NCBI RefSeq assembly: GCF_921293095.1
Contig: NC_060254.1
Location: forward strand, 7,192,001-7,256,000
Length of the DNA: 64,000 nucleotides
Direction of reading: 5' to 3'
DNA from: Ischnura elegans
Lineage: Eukaryota; Arthropoda; Insecta; Odonata; Coenagrionidae
Numbering within the stretch: position 1 is the first letter of the stretch; each line of letters opens with the position of its first letter. The notes beneath the pieces are model-generated. The model had not been told where the DNA came from. It saw only the letters and a program-made list of their open reading frames with translations, and did not search any database. Made by a program: the position numbers and the translations under genes. Positions 45,873 through 60,095 of this stretch are shown piece after piece.

Positions 45873-46711
45873 TTAGAGGGTGCCGTTGCAAGACTTTTTG
45901 TCGTATCTCGTCTCGTTCACCCTAAAACTTGGTATGAGTAAGTGGTCGGAAGAGGGCTTTAGAGTATATAGATCAACCCTCTCATATATTCGGGATTTGT
46001 GTTTAGTATTTGAGGACATAAACATTGTACATGCCCTCAATATTTCCAGATGTTTGACATTAACTAGTCCTTCGGTCATTGTATCGAATACCATATGACT
46101 AGTAGGAGAATATTTCACCATCACATTATCGTACACGTAATTTTTTTGCAAAATGATACTTGATGTCTAGGTGCATCTCTCTTTTATATCTGGAGAGTTG
46201 ACATATTTCATGGCAGGCCGATTGTCTTTTTATAACACAAGCTTTCCACATAACGCATTTGCTCGGTGCTCATCATGACAATTTTTTGGTTCACGTTGTA
46301 TGCAAGTTGAAGAATATTACACGGAAAAAAAGATTTCATTAAAACTATCAAACTGGTGTGATAGGGAGTATTTTCGATAAATATACTTGCACTTCGATGT
46401 AAATTAATAAGCTATTCATATATTTCATCATTTTGATATTTCATAATTTGGTAAACAGTACCAAAGAGATTGGTAAAAATAACTGAATTAATTCAATACG
46501 ATTCAGAGTTTGGCAACTCTTATCGAATTTATGGTTAATTTTACGAAGGTGCTAGCTTGTTTGGTAAAAATTATCAAACTATACATTGTTATGCAAATTA
46601 GGTTTCCCATGCTCATCAACTCGGAGTCAATCTCAGTGAAATTATTCACGTATTCCTCCACATCATCGAAGTTCACTAACTTAATATCGAACAACCAATG
46701 AGAGACCTATA
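45873..46711 (-). mobile_element. copia-like retrotransposon relic, copy 2
   Basis: The +9601 counterpart of 36272-37110 with the same open frames and lesions. Confidence 0.6.
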
Positions 46712-49700
46712 TGCCGGTTGACATTTTTTATCATAAGTGGCCTCCTGGTGCATTCACATACCATAGGCCATCTGCTCTCCCGTCACCTCCAGAGTTGTCA
46801 GATTCAATAAGCATATAAATCTTTGCTCTCGCGTTCTGAGCTAGCTTCTTTTTTGGGGGGGATCACGAGAATCCTAATACTACCTACCACTCTCTTACCC
46901 ATCTTCTCATTGAATACTAACCACCTCGTAGAATTTATTCCTCACCGAAATATGTATAAACAAATATTCTACTCTTCAGTATTCTCCACAATCTCTCCGC
47001 CACACTTCACGTCGTTGGCGTGACTGAGTATATATTTTGGAGGGATGGGGTCCCAAGGTGGTGACCCTCAGGCCCCCCAAAAAGTTTGGAAAAATGACGT
47101 TTTACCTGAGGATACATTTTACATCAATGTGGAACTTAAAATTTTCCTTTTACACGTTATTTTTCGCGGGAAATCATCACAAGAGGAAAAAATAGTACAC
47201 TATGAAATTCTCTAAGGCTTTGGGGGGGGGGGGATCTATCCCCCCATCCACCCATAATCATACCACTGCTTAGCAATCCTAAGATATCTATCTTACCTTT
47301 CTCCATTTCCTTTTTAATATTTCCTAGCTTGCCTGCTCTTATCATAGTCTTACATTCATCGTTGTCTTCTTCTCCATCTTCGTGGTCTTCTTTTCTCTGC
47401 TTTTGGATGCTGCTAATTCAGTCTCTCTTAGGGTTTCGCATGTTGATGACCTCGAGGACCCGTGTTAAAGGTTGTAAAATATAAACACCAAGGTTGATGT
47501 ACACAATGAAAAATTATTGACTTTACCGGGAAATCCGGGTTCGAATTCCGACTAAGTCAAATATTTTTTCATGGCGATCTTCAACCTTGGTGTATGTAAA
47601 TTTGCACCTGCACGCGTGACTGCGTACTAAATATCTTGATCAGGCAGTGCTGCTGTAAAATAATTATCTCTCCCAAGTTTTACGAACTATGATTAATTTT
47701 TTGAGGGATGTTCAGGTAAAATATCTTTCGTAGATAAAACCATAATCATTTAATATCATAAACGATGAGTATTCGTGGCAACTTAAATTAATTTGAAGCG
47801 AAATGGGGCGATAATCAAACCTTTGCCACACCGCAACATAAAATCCATTTTAGGCACATTTAGGGTTGTTTTCAAACAGGTATTGTAAGTCTTTAAGACT
47901 CAGGACTCCACGGAAATCTATTCTCGGGGTCATTACAATCCCGTATGCAGTCCTTGTCTCTCTCCTTCGCTTAAGTGATGAAGTGCTCAAATGGCTGGAC
48001 TATAAAAAATGAGATATATTTTTAAGGCAACCATGTTTTCCATACCTTCTTTGAGCCGGGAAGATGTTTCACTCCATATGGTTTAGCAAAGAAATGAATT
48101 TCGGTGCTCAAAATGTGATTTCGTTGAATTGACGTTTGCCCCATCTGGGTGCTTAAAGGTGGATGTGGTTTTATCAGCATGTTTACATTCCTCATTTAAT
48201 ATATATAAAAAATGGACTTATCATTGAATTTTTTAATGTTATCATCAGTATGTTATTAGTGTCACATTATCTCACGGTGTATCAGTGAGAGTTCAGTTTC
48301 TTCGTCAGTATACTCCAAAATACGTTTTATAGATTTGTACGCTTATAAGTGCAAATTATGTATTTCTTCAAGCCCTTTAAATGGTAAACATTTACACTCG
48401 CGCTCGTCAAATTTGTTTTCTACTTCATTTTATAAACCCATACGTTATGGCATCGATGTAAATGTAATCTCAGATACCTTCCCATCGAACACCTCCAGTT
48501 ATAATGCTCTGTCTCATGGTAGCGTGCTCATGTTATATCGAGAGTTATTTATTTTTACGTCATAATCCTTCGCAACCCATTCGTTAAAATTGGATCGATG
48601 AAAATGCGTTTTCTCCCTGTTTTTTTTAAAGTTTTTTTTCATTTTGGGAAATCTACTATAGTTATACTTTACTAGAGATACTTTTACTTGCCTTGCCATG
48701 AACCTAATATACAGCAACTTTGACCCATCAAATGTCTTTATTACTGATCGGCGTAATCATTTAAATCAAAAGCCTGTATAATTGTTAGTTCGTAAGTTGC
48801 TTTTTTCATGAATTAAAACTTTTTATGCCTGACAAAGAGACGTTTCTATCATATTGTTGAGTACATTCGATGTTGTTTTTACAATAGGGAGACTACGGCA
48901 GCTTGCAATCATGGACCTTGAAACAGCAGCATAGGAATAACATAGAAGTAGACTGCCGCTACAGTGAAGCTATACAGGAACTCGGAAAACTGAAGAATGA
49001 AACAAAAACATTGCAAATTTGAGAAGCTGAAGCCTCAAGAGTTGAAGACACAAGAGGAACATTCACTGCTTAGCATCAAGACGTGAAGAATGGCAATCTG
49101 AGGAACTTGTTTTTATTTTGTGCTTGATATATTGTGCCTATTTCAATTGTATATGCCATTCTGTATTTTTTTGATGATTGTGACTTTGTGTGAAAGGGAA
49201 TATGTGGTTATGTGTGAATGTGATTTCGTATGAGCTTGAGAATGTTACATTGTGTGAATGTGAGAATGTTACTTGGTGTGATTGTGAGAACGTGGTATGG
49301 TTTGAATGTGAGAATGCTATTTAGTGTGAATGTGAGAATGTTACTTGGTGTGATTGAGAGTAAGTGATGTGGTTTGAATGTGAGAATGTTATTTAGTGTG
49401 AATGAGGGAATGTTATATTGTGTGAATGTGAGATTGTTATTTGGTGTGATTGAGAGAGCGTATTTTAGTTTAAGTTGGATAAATTTATTTCGCGTGAATG
49501 AGGATGATTTATTTCGCGTGAATGAGAATGTGTTATTTGGTGTGAATGTAAGATGTAATTTGGTGTGCTTGGAAGAGTGTATTTAAGTTTAAGTTGCTGA
49601 ATGCGGTTATGTGTGAATGCTATTTTATGCTATGGTATGCTACTTTGTGTGAATGAGGGTATATCATTAAGTGCGAATATTACAGCGTAATGTGGCGTGA

Positions 49701-52700
49701 ATGGTGGTATTAATTTAGTATGAAGGTGTGTTATTTCGTTTGAATGAGAATGCTATCTAGTGCGAATGAGTAAGGTATTACGTGTGAATGACAGAATGTT
49801 GAGTGTTAGTGTGGGTATGTTATTATGCGAGAGAATTAGAACGTAATTTTGTATGAATGAGGGTATTCATTTAGTATGAATTAGATCGTGTATGTTGTCT
49901 AGTGTGATTGAGAGTATGTTGCTTAGTGTGAATTTTAGTGTATAATTTAGTGTGATTAAGTGGTTATGTTCCTTCGTATGAATGAGAGTGTGTTGTATGG
50001 TGTATTTAATTATGCTATGTTGTGTGAATGAAGGTATTTAAAGTGTGAATGATAGAGTATAATTTTGTGTGAATGATACAATAGAATTTAGTGTGAATGA
50101 GGCTATATGATTTAGTTTGAATGAGAGTATGTTATATTTCTTGAGTTTTAGTGTGTATTACAGTGTGAATGAGTGTCTCTGGTTATTTAATATAGTGTGA
50201 ATATGAGTGTGCTATTTAGTGTGAATGACTATGGGGGTATGTAATTTAGTGTGAATGCACGTGATATCTAGTGTACATTTGAATGAGTGATTTTACGTAG
50301 TCGAGAAGAGTTTATTTGAGATTAATTGTCGAATGTGATTTATTTTGCATTTTAATGCTTGTCTTGGTATGTTTAGCATTGCATTTTGGGATTATGAATG
50401 AATGTAATATGGTTTAATATAGAAAACTTGGTATGAATGAGAGAATTTGAGTATGATATCAAGTATATTGTTATTTAGTATGAGTGAGAGAGTGTGATTT
50501 GGAATGTATTTATGAATGGTATAAATTGGTGTGTCTGATCATATCGTAGAATTTTGGTAGTGTTGTGTAGAAAGTAGTGTAGTGCATGTCCCCCTCAAAT
50601 CCAACTGCGTCCTCAACGTGGAGAGGGGGTGTAACAGCGGACAGTCATGCTTAACTGAAGTTGCCAATGAGATTCATTCCAAAGTGCTACATTATGTTCT
50701 GTGGATTTATTGCTTATTTTCACAGCGTTAGCTAAGTATGCATTGGAAACGACTTGGACGTTTCCCAAATGTAAAACTGGCTAACCAATTACATGACTTT
50801 CCGCTGGCTAATGCAGTTGGTGTTTATGTGTCAGTATGGATGCTTATGTATCAGAATTAACAGTGTCTTTTTTAAAATATAGATTGTATCTATTTGTGTA
50901 ATCATATAATTTTAGTAAATCTACGTGTGAAATCAGTCTGTAATAATGTTTTTGTCGATTAAATTTGCAATAAATTATTTTTTTAACTGTGCCTCTTGGT
51001 CAATGACGCGGTGTTTCAATTTCAAAAAAAATTTAAAATAAAATATTTATATTATGTATTTATCATAGAAATATCATATCGCCATTTTTCTATTTTTTAT
51101 ATCGAATTCACTATTCTATATTATTTTCGTATTCCAGAAACTTTGTGCATCCATTATTTTAATGTATTATAACTAGTTACTTTCGATGCATTTTACTTTT
51201 AATACTAGTTGTTATGCTACTGTTGAAAATAAAAACTTGAAAAGATAGTATAATTTTTTTTTGCTTGTACGAAAACCAATGGCATTTTTATCTTTCAAAT
51301 TTTTTAATATGGAGTGATATATAGTTTGTGCTGTTAAAGTGCAAATATGGTTATGTAATTTCGTTTGTTGAATATCTGTTTTTGAGTGTAAATGACTTTG
51401 TGACTTGGAGTGATAGAAGTAAGCTGTTTAGAGTGACTACTACGTTTTAATTAAGTGTGAATGAGGGTATGAAATTTAGTGTGGTGAGAATGTGTAATTG
51501 AGTTTGAAATGAGATTTAGTTTAGTGTGAATGAGTATGTTATTTAGTTTTATGCAATTGTGTGTGGTGTAAGTGTTTTTTCTTATGTGTCAATGATCATA
51601 TTATTTAGCGTAATGAGTGACTCAACGTAAATTTGTAAATGTAATTTTGTGTAAATGAGAGAGTTCCTGTTGTTGTTAAATGTAAATGTATAGCAAATCC
51701 TTCCCCATCCCCCTCGTATAATTGCACGTTTCTTTTAATACCTACATTTTAAAACATAGAAACACAAAAAAATGGGACACTAACAAATATTGTTCGGACC
51801 TTCCCAAGTCTTCTAGAACTAGAGTCTGAGAGAGTGAAGTGGTGCAGGCCACTCTTTTAGCAGTCTTCAACGATGTAGAGTAAATGTATGTGTGGTGCAT
51901 TCTTCAATGCAATGGGCAGGGAAAAATTACAGGATAGGCGGTACACCTCATTGGAGGATATGTAGCAGAGAGGAGAGTATGAATTTTTGATCCCTGGTAA
52001 GTAGGAGGGGTGGGACATGAAGCAGCATTTGCATCTTCAGCGGTTGGAGGGATGGAGAAAGGGGGAGACGAGCGAGTGGATCTGAATATGTTCCGCAGGT
52101 AGGGTGCCCGTATGTGGTGGAAAGGAGGAGACTGGATGTAGTATGGTTTGTGTTGATGATTGGATAGAGGTCTGTGAGGTTATATTGTATTTTTTGGGTG
52201 CCAGGAAAGAATTTTGTGGTGAGGAAAAACTTCTGAGCTCATCCCGTGCCTCCCGCATAATTTCCTCAGTATAAAAATGAAAAATCTGGATGGAAAGCCT
52301 TGCCTCACACTTGGACCACTCCGATTCTCCTTTGACTTCCATAACTTTTGCAGCCTTGGCCTTTCACATATTGCGAATGGATCGCCTATCCCAATTCAAC
52401 ATACGCCCACTTACTAACGAATGCCAATGAACTTCTTTTAGTGAATAGGACTAAGCAAATCATTAAGTGTTGGGGAATAACTTATGCCATATTTTGAGTA
52501 ATTGCTTTTGGAGTTGGTGCATCGTCGCTGTAGTAAAGCAGACTTCCAATTATATATTTTCCGGCGTACAGAATCTTGGAAGTCTACTCGGGTTTTTCAC
52601 CGTGCACTTTTTGACATTGCTCACGTCGCGTGATACGTATTTCAGTGGAAATATTTTAACGTTTTAATCAACTGATGAAGTCTCAAGAAATTTTATTTTG

Positions 52701-52931
52701 ATGTATTTAATTTTTATGTTTTATGGCATGAGAGCCCATGTAATTCCGTTCATTTTAGTGTTGCCCTGCTAATACTAAATAGCATCATACATCACTACAG
52801 GTCCATTACGGGCGGGCATGGGTGTGGAGTATCAGGCTGAGGTAGAACGTCTCTCTCGAAGCTGCCTTTCATTATCTCACAAATGTTTTGTAGGACAGAT
52901 CGTGCGAGTATGTACTCGGGTATTTTTACAC

Positions 52932-53241
52932 AAAAGGTTCGGGTTGGTTTGATGGAAAGAGTGTTGGCTTCCTACCCCGTGGGCTCTGCTTCAAATCCCG
53001 ACAGCGGCAGTGAAGTTTCAGAGAATGCCCGATTCCTGCTTGAATGATGTGTGGACTACATTTCAAGCGCAACACTCCGTCCGTCGGATGGGACGTTAAA
53101 CCGTGGTGCCATTGGCGGCTATAGGTAGGCTAATGCCGTCGCTAGGTAGGATGGTATCGCTACTTATCTGTCTACCTTCCCTTCCCTCATGGCGCCAATA
53201 CCCTCTGATATCGGTGGTCTCCTCCAAATACCATTTCATAC
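52932..53241 (+). repeat. tRNA-derived SINE, copy 2
   Basis: The +9601 counterpart of 43331-43640, unchanged. Confidence 0.75.
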
Positions 53242-54366
53242 GAATATGAGTCGATTTTTATTGACACTTACATTTAACTTTTATTGGGCACGAGAGCCCA
53301 TACAATTCTGTTCCTTTTAGCAATGCCCAGCTGCCGCCGTGTGGTATTAGGCGTCACCGCAGGCCCATCACGGGCGAGTATGGGTGTAAAGCATCTGACT
53401 GAAGTAGGACATCTCTCTGGAAGCTGCCCTTAATTATCTCACAAATAATTTGGAGGACAGCGCGTGATAGGATGTACTCGGGTATTTTGACAACAGAAGT
53501 CATTGAGAGGTATGGGATGGGAATGAAAGACATTAAATAAGTTTCCCAAAATTTTAACGTTAACCGACCTGGTTTCAGTACTATGTCATTATGGAGATAC
53601 AGGTAGCATCTTTTAAAAATATATTTGTACCGTTTAACACAGGGAAGGGAGAAGGGTAGCAAGGTTAGGAGGCCATGCATAGGGAGGTTTGGGGACTCAA
53701 AATGGCATAAATGCAGTGCGTGGAAAGGGAACAGGAGTTGGTGACAGTTGTCATACAAACAGCTGTTGATGCACAAGGCATGGAGGCAAGGGCGGGTCCA
53801 GAATTTTTTTCTGGGGGGTCACAAGGGTCTGACAGGCAAACGATTTTCTCATATTTGAGACTAACTCAGTATACAATTATAGCTCGAAATATTCCCTTTA
53901 TTTTAATACTTAAGTTATTAATATGAAATTGAATGATTGAGGATCTGTAATGCAGAAATTACGAATTATAACTGGATTATAGAATAAAAGTCTTGTCCAT
54001 TTGTCAGTGTTGGGGGGGGGGCAAGCGCCCCCGTACCCCCTTTTAAATCCATTTATGCATGGAGGAATGTCTGGTACAAAACAGGTGATTTCACATTCAT
54101 CAAGAGGCGATTAATTAACCTTGATAGTTGCACAAGTGCCAAAACTTTGACGGTCAACATAAAATTTGCGTGGAATCTGTCAACTGCTTTTCATTCTCAT
54201 CCCATGGAGATTAGGCATTTCTTACATCGTTGGGAGGCACTATTTAATCTCTCTTTTGGTAACCTAAATGCATGATCAATCTCAGACAAATAGTTTGGTT
54301 GAAACACACTCCTTCATTGTAATAATGAGTCTACAGAATCATATTGCAACAAAAAAAGGAAACCAA

Positions 54367-56364
54367 GGCTCCTATTCTGGATGGAATAGCATTATGCTAT
54401 TCTTTGATATTGCAACCGATGTTGCTATAATATAGCGTATTGCAACGCCTATGGTATTTGGTATTCAGAAGGGTTGCAATTCGTGGTTTTACTACACCGG
54501 AAGACGTAATTCTCAGAATAGCATAGGCCCGTAGCAATTCACTATTCTGAACGGCGAATTGCAACCGGTAGGCTTGCAATAATATTACGCGGTCTTCGAG
54601 GCCGAGCTATTCGGTATTGCAACCAGAAAACGTGCGCATTGCGATGTCGACTTGTTTTTCTGAGGTTAAAGTAACCTAATCAAGCATTGAAAAATGGAAT
54701 AATAGCCAAAAATAAAATGATATTTGCTTTATTTTAATTAAATAATAGTAGCAAAAGTGATGAATATTTAACTAGTTAAGTGAATTGGGTAGAAATTAAC
54801 ATTCGCGCTTATTATATGAAGCACAAGCTTGCTTCATCGACAGTACGAAAACAATAACAATTAATGCAAAGAATTACTACAATTAGCCCAAATTTTACGT
54901 GTTTTATTCATAATTTTATTTCATCACTTGACTAGCTACTAAAAATATCCTCAATGTAGGCTATCAGGTCGATTCTTGAAAATTTTCAAGCTTGTGTTAA
55001 CACACTAACTCGCCAAATATAATAATAGTTATAGCTTTCAATGAAAACCATATATTACCATCATAATACCATATACTTTGATCAGCCGTTCATTTCCTCA
55101 ATTGGACAGTATATAGAAATACATGCAACGAGTCGAAATTATTTTCCCCACTATTCGTTATACCTTCTACAATTAAAACTTAAAATTTACAAACTTATAA
55201 CACGGGCAGTCGACTTGAATTACTTGCTTAAAACAAAGGACTTCTACGACAACCAATAAAGTTTCCGAACAAATATGATTCGCCACAAACGTTTAATGGA
55301 ATATCCATGTACATCATTAATGCAATATATATCATGTGGAATTCAATACAAATTGTTTCCTCTATAGACAAGTAAGTTATTCACACAATTAAGTTTCAGT
55401 ATATCGGCACAGTTCAGGGTCTATCAAAAATTTCAGTGAGCACATTAAAATCAGCTGATACGAAAACAATGATAACTGACACAACAGCACTTTCCACACG
55501 ATTCACTATTGCTAGATTCACTTTTTCACAGCTGTTCCATCATCCTCAAATTCACCATCACCTCCCTCTGCTTTTTCCAAATCTGCAGCTGAAATATCGA
55601 TACTATTCCATCGTAATACATGAAAGCACAGCTGTGACGTTGCCACCTACTTCAGTTCCTAAACAGAGATTGAATACTGAAATTAGGGAGTCATATAATA
55701 TAAAGTTAGTATTAAAAACGAAAGCTTCTAGTCAATACAGTAAAGCTATATCGTCACGATCAAAGTAATAAAAGTTGGTACATATTTATTTTGACATGCA
55801 ACGAACAGACAGACTTCGAAGCCTAAGACAATTACGAAGAAAATCAAACATATTTAGCTTTCAATGATTATTTCGCATAACATATATCTCACGATAAAGG
55901 ACCGATCGGATATAGGTAATTGATTCAATATTTATGCCCGATAAATCATCATTATAACAGTAAAATTATGACCTAACCCACCTGTCTGAAGCCATTGTTA
56001 TATTATCAAAACAACAACAATCAGCTGATTTCCTAAACGAGATTTTCAAAGCGTATTATATAAATCCACGGTTTTATATAATTTTTAAATGCAAATGAAG
56101 CAATTGTTTGTAATTGCAAGTCAATATTCCATAAAATACAGAAAAATATATAAAATATCTTCTCCCTCATTGGTTGCGCAAACTGTTCAGAAAGTTTTTC
56201 ATACGGGAAGAGGCGGAGCTTCCAAATAGCTCGCGCAAGAAATAGCATGATGCTATTCCGAACAAAATTATTACTACGCTTCATTCTGAATACGGGGTCG
56301 TTGCAATATTGACCCGCAGAATAGCATATGCTATTTTTTGCAACGCTTATCCAGAATAGCAGCC
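54367..56364. mobile_element. about 2-kb TIR element with palindromic subterminal repeats
   Basis: The left terminus GGCTCCTATTCTGGAT pairs with the right terminus ATCCAGAATAGCAGCC (inverted match with one mismatch). Palindromes lie just inside both ends: GAATAGCATTATGCTATTC on the left, GAATAGCATATGCTATT and AATAGCATGATGCTATTC on the right, together with many TTGCAA and GGTTGCAA motifs. The flanks both show CAA, a possible 3-bp target duplication. Open frames inside (55041-55259, 55436-55768) match nothing I know, so it looks non-autonomous. Confidence 0.75.
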
Positions 56365-57240
56365 CAAGTGCAAGTGTATCTAAAAAATGCGTCGTGTTAC
56401 GACACGGAAATAAACTATTTCAATTAGAAAGGCTACGTGTGAAAAAATGGGGAAAAATCAGTTCCTCCAAGTGCACAAAAGAACTTTCTCGCGCAGAATT
56501 CATGAATATAATTGTGAATGACAGGGTTCTGTTAAAGAAAAAGCAGAAGAAAATCACAAAAACAAACGCCGCAGATGAGACGGAATATTAGAACATTCAC
56601 ACATAAATAGTAATTTATATAGCGGCCATTTCAGGAACTACTTTTCTTCCAAAATTTTGCCCTCGTAATGCTCTCATACAACCGGGATTTTTAAAAGCAA
56701 TATATCCCTTATACCGGGGAAATAATCATGCTCGTAGCATTATGACAAGGCGCAAAAGATTCAGCTACGAATTCTTCGCCATACTATTCTACGATGTATG
56801 CTTCTCCCTCGAATCACCTAGAATGGAATCTACTCTCGTCGGGACATAAGTGTAGGTACACAGCCGACATACTGGGCATTGAGTCTGCCTTAGAACCCAA
56901 TCGTTCCGGTCTTAGACCATATAATCAAGTAGACCTGCCGTTCGGGCGGAACGCTGTGGCCAACATCGCACGGCGTGGAAGTGAGAGAGATGAGGGAGCG
57001 TGACGTCACGGTTGGGAATGCAGATGATATTCCGTATACGCGCTGGAGATATTTTAACACTCATACTCTGCAAAGTCGCTGAAAAGTGAAGATTTTGGGC
57101 ACACAAAATGATTATAGACTTAATAAATATATTTTTACGATGTAGTATGGCATCGCATAGCCTTGACTGTGCGCAAAAAGCTAAATGAATCAAGATCACA
57201 CTTATGGGGAAAGGTCCTAAGTTTTTTTGAGTGTAAGCAA
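56365..57240. other. spacer with a GC-richer patch
   Basis: No recognisable gene. A GC-richer segment at about 56780-57010 ends with TGACGTCA at 57001-57008. Confidence 0.35.
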
Positions 57241-58115
57241 TATTTTACAATTTTGACCTTTTGACCTCACAATGTGGGTCCAAAGCAATAATTTGAATTT
57301 GCCTTATGGGGTTCAAATGTTTAAAAAGTCGAGGTAGAAAAAAGTCTGAATTTCATTGACCAAGATGTCACTTTTATTTGCGAAAATTCAACCGTTGACC
57401 CATTAAGGTCACCGTCAAGGCCATAAGGGTGGCAAAAAGAGTAGCATACCAACAAAGGTGTCGATCCATGGGTTTTATAGGGTGCCCAAGTCATTGGTAT
57501 TGTCCAAATACCCGTATTATTCACTAATTGACCTCCAAGGTTAATAAGGAGGTTAAAGGTCATATAGGTAAACGTCCGGCCATCGTGACTACCAAGGTGT
57601 CGAACCATAGGATTTGAAGGGTGCCAAAGTCGGTTTTTCAGTTCATAGATCCGTATTGTTGATTTTTTGACCACCGAGGTCTCAATGGGGGTCAAAGGTT
57701 ATAGAGTTAAACGTCGGGCTATCATGACAACCAACGTGTCAAACCATAGGTTTTGAAGTCGGTTAGGCAGTTAATAGATGCGTACTGTGGCGCCGACTCC
57801 ATGGGGCCTGAGGGGGCCCGAGCCCACTCAAAAATTCGTTATGGGTGTGAGGAAAAAATGTGACTGGCTTGTCCATTTCCCCCTAGTGTCCAGATATCGA
57901 GATTCGTGCTATTATGGTTCTAATGCTGATCATATGACTGTTCTAAAATGCCTAAAAAAAATTAAAACTCACTGCTTATAAAATTTCCCGGGGAAAGATC
58001 CCCGGTTTGGGTCCCCCCAATATTTTTGTAAGTCGGCACCCCTGGATCCGTATAACAATTTATTTTGACCTCCGAAAGTCATATTGGGGGTCAAAGGTCA
58101 TAGAGAAAATATGCA
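57241..58115. repeat. minisatellite, about 137-bp units, interrupted by a MITE
   Basis: Unit starts of the form GACC(T/A)C....GG...CAAAGGTCAT occur at about 57256, 57395, 57531 and 57669, with another after the MITE at about 58065. Shared phrases are ACCAA(C/G)GTGTC(G/A)AACCATAGG, GGTGCC(C/A)AAGTC and CGTATTGTTGA. The long minus-strand open frame (57695-57321) is a by-product. Confidence 0.75.
57785..58044. mobile_element. hAT-type MITE, 260 bp, inside the minisatellite
   Basis: The termini CTGTGGCGCCGACT and (minus strand) CAGGGGTGCCGACT are inverted repeats. Flanks GATGCGTA (57777-57784) and GATCCGTA (58045-58052) match at 7 of 8, an 8-bp hAT target duplication. The interior has GGGGGCCC, CCCGGGG and GGGGAAAGATCCCC runs. 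The minisatellite unit resumes directly after it. Confidence 0.8.
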
Positions 58116-60095
58116 ACGCGCTTACCCCCCTTCCTTCCGAAATATTTCCATTTCCTCGATATGTTTTCCGACAGGCCTCCCATGCCCTCTTAGTTTCACG
58201 CCGAATTTCATTATTTATTTCTCTAAACATTCTTTTTGTTTTTCGCCCAAAGTGAAATACAAAACTCCGTTTAATAAGATATTGGCTATGTCCGAAACCA
58301 TACAAATGGTGCAAAGCAAGGCCGTGGCCAGAAAATATTTGGGGGGCGGGGGTTTATGGAATAGTAGGCAAACGTAAAATTATTTTTATAAGATAAATAA
58401 AATAGCGTGTGCGGTTAAATATATACATTTATAATAAACCCTTAAAGGAAAATATAAACATATTATTAAAAATTAAATTTAGCCTTCTAGCTTTTTTGCA
58501 GCGAGCAAATTAATTTACTCCTCGGTGTCAATGTCAATTCTGCGGTGGATTGGCAAACCGCATTTAATAAATTTTGAAGCATTTTAGAGAAAATAAAGTC
58601 CTTTCAGGAGTACATGTGGAAACAGGCAGTGCTGCCAAGATCTTTAGAAGTTTGTGAATATTTGGGAATAACCCCTCATTGCATTATCCGAGAGCTTCAA
58701 TAACATATGTCGGTGTCGGGCGATCTATTTCAGACTCTTTCTGCCATTTCAACCGTCACATGTCTGATTCAGCGTTTACACAGCGTTTTTTCCCATTACA
58801 AGTATTTTTTATAGACCTCAAAGTTACGGCGGTTTTTTTCTTCCTTGCAACACACAGATGGGATTAAAATATTGAGAGATAATAATGTGTCTTAGTGATT
58901 TTTAAATCTCGACGCAAGCTGTCTATCAAATCATCCAAAAGTGGAATAATTATGGTAATTCTAAAATAAGTCTCAGGGTATTTTGTGTTTAAGTTCGCCC
59001 TATGCTCTTGGCGGGCTGTTATTCGCGGAATTTTCATTTCCTCGTTAACGGTTCTGAGGAAGTTCTTCGCGTTCTTGAAAAGTTCAGCAAATTTTTATCA
59101 CTATTTTGATGAACATCTTCAATAGTCTTAATAATTAAATCAACCTGTTGTAAATCTGCTGCCAAATCGTATAAGGGAGATTGATGTATTTCGTATAGTG
59201 ACAGTGTGTAATGGAACAACATTCCTAAGCAAGATGAGCTCACTACAAAATCACTTGAAATGACTGATCTTAGAAAAGAATCAGCCTTTGAAGATGTTTC
59301 AGAATCCATATCAGTGCTTAAGTCGTCCAGTGTATCAACAATGGAGAACTTGCACATTTTTTGAAAAAAATAGAGGAGATAGAGGACGTTGAATCTTGCA
59401 CAACGCAAAAAACCCGAGGGCTAGGTAACGCTTCGTTCCCGAGATAAAAGTTCTCAAAGTTGTCGAAAATCCAACGGCGCGAAAAACTGCGTTCGAAAGC
59501 GGGCGTGGTTGTTTCCAAGGGTCTGACGTCACATATGCCGTTCCGAGGACTCCGAGGTAGTACTGCAGCGGGGGCCGCCGTTTCGGCCGCTTCCTCCGGG
59601 ACTCTGGGCGGCACTAACGGGGAAAAGGTGCACGGGCGGAGTTTTGGGGAGGGCAGGGGAGCCTTATATGGTAATTAAACGTAACTTAAATGGCAACTTG
59701 TCAGAAAAATTGCGTAAAATTTATGTCAATAAAATAGCTGCAGGACTGATAAATTTAGAAAATAAGATAATTAAGAAATGTGATTAGGTATTGCAATTTA
59801 ATGAGTCAGTGAGAGCTTGTCTATTATTATAGCAGTACTTGTAAATAAAGGCATTAAAAACACTCTACAAACCTCTGAATTTAGCCATAAGTTTAGAAGT
59901 ACCTCATATCTTCTCAGGTAACTCATATTTTCATATTCACATTACTTACATTTTGCCATCCAGAATCCAACCATTCCACTCATGGAATACATATATAGGT
60001 TGTTAACATACACAGTTGACTTCTGGTGAACTTTAAATGGACTAAGGTTTTAAAAGAAATTGTAAAGTAAAATCCATTAAAGCATTTTATTGAAA

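Larger units (their letters stand above)
45108..54703. repeat. 9,596-bp tandem duplication, copy 2
   Basis: Head-to-tail with copy 1, separated by TAAAT (45103-45107). It diverges from copy 1 after 54703, where copy 2 continues into the rest of a TIR element (AGCCAAAAATAAAATG). Contents are listed under copy 1 coordinates; add 9601 for this copy. Confidence 0.97.

Noticed and set aside
57321-57695. 124-codon minus-strand frame
   Set aside because: It lies entirely within the 137-bp minisatellite and repeats with it.
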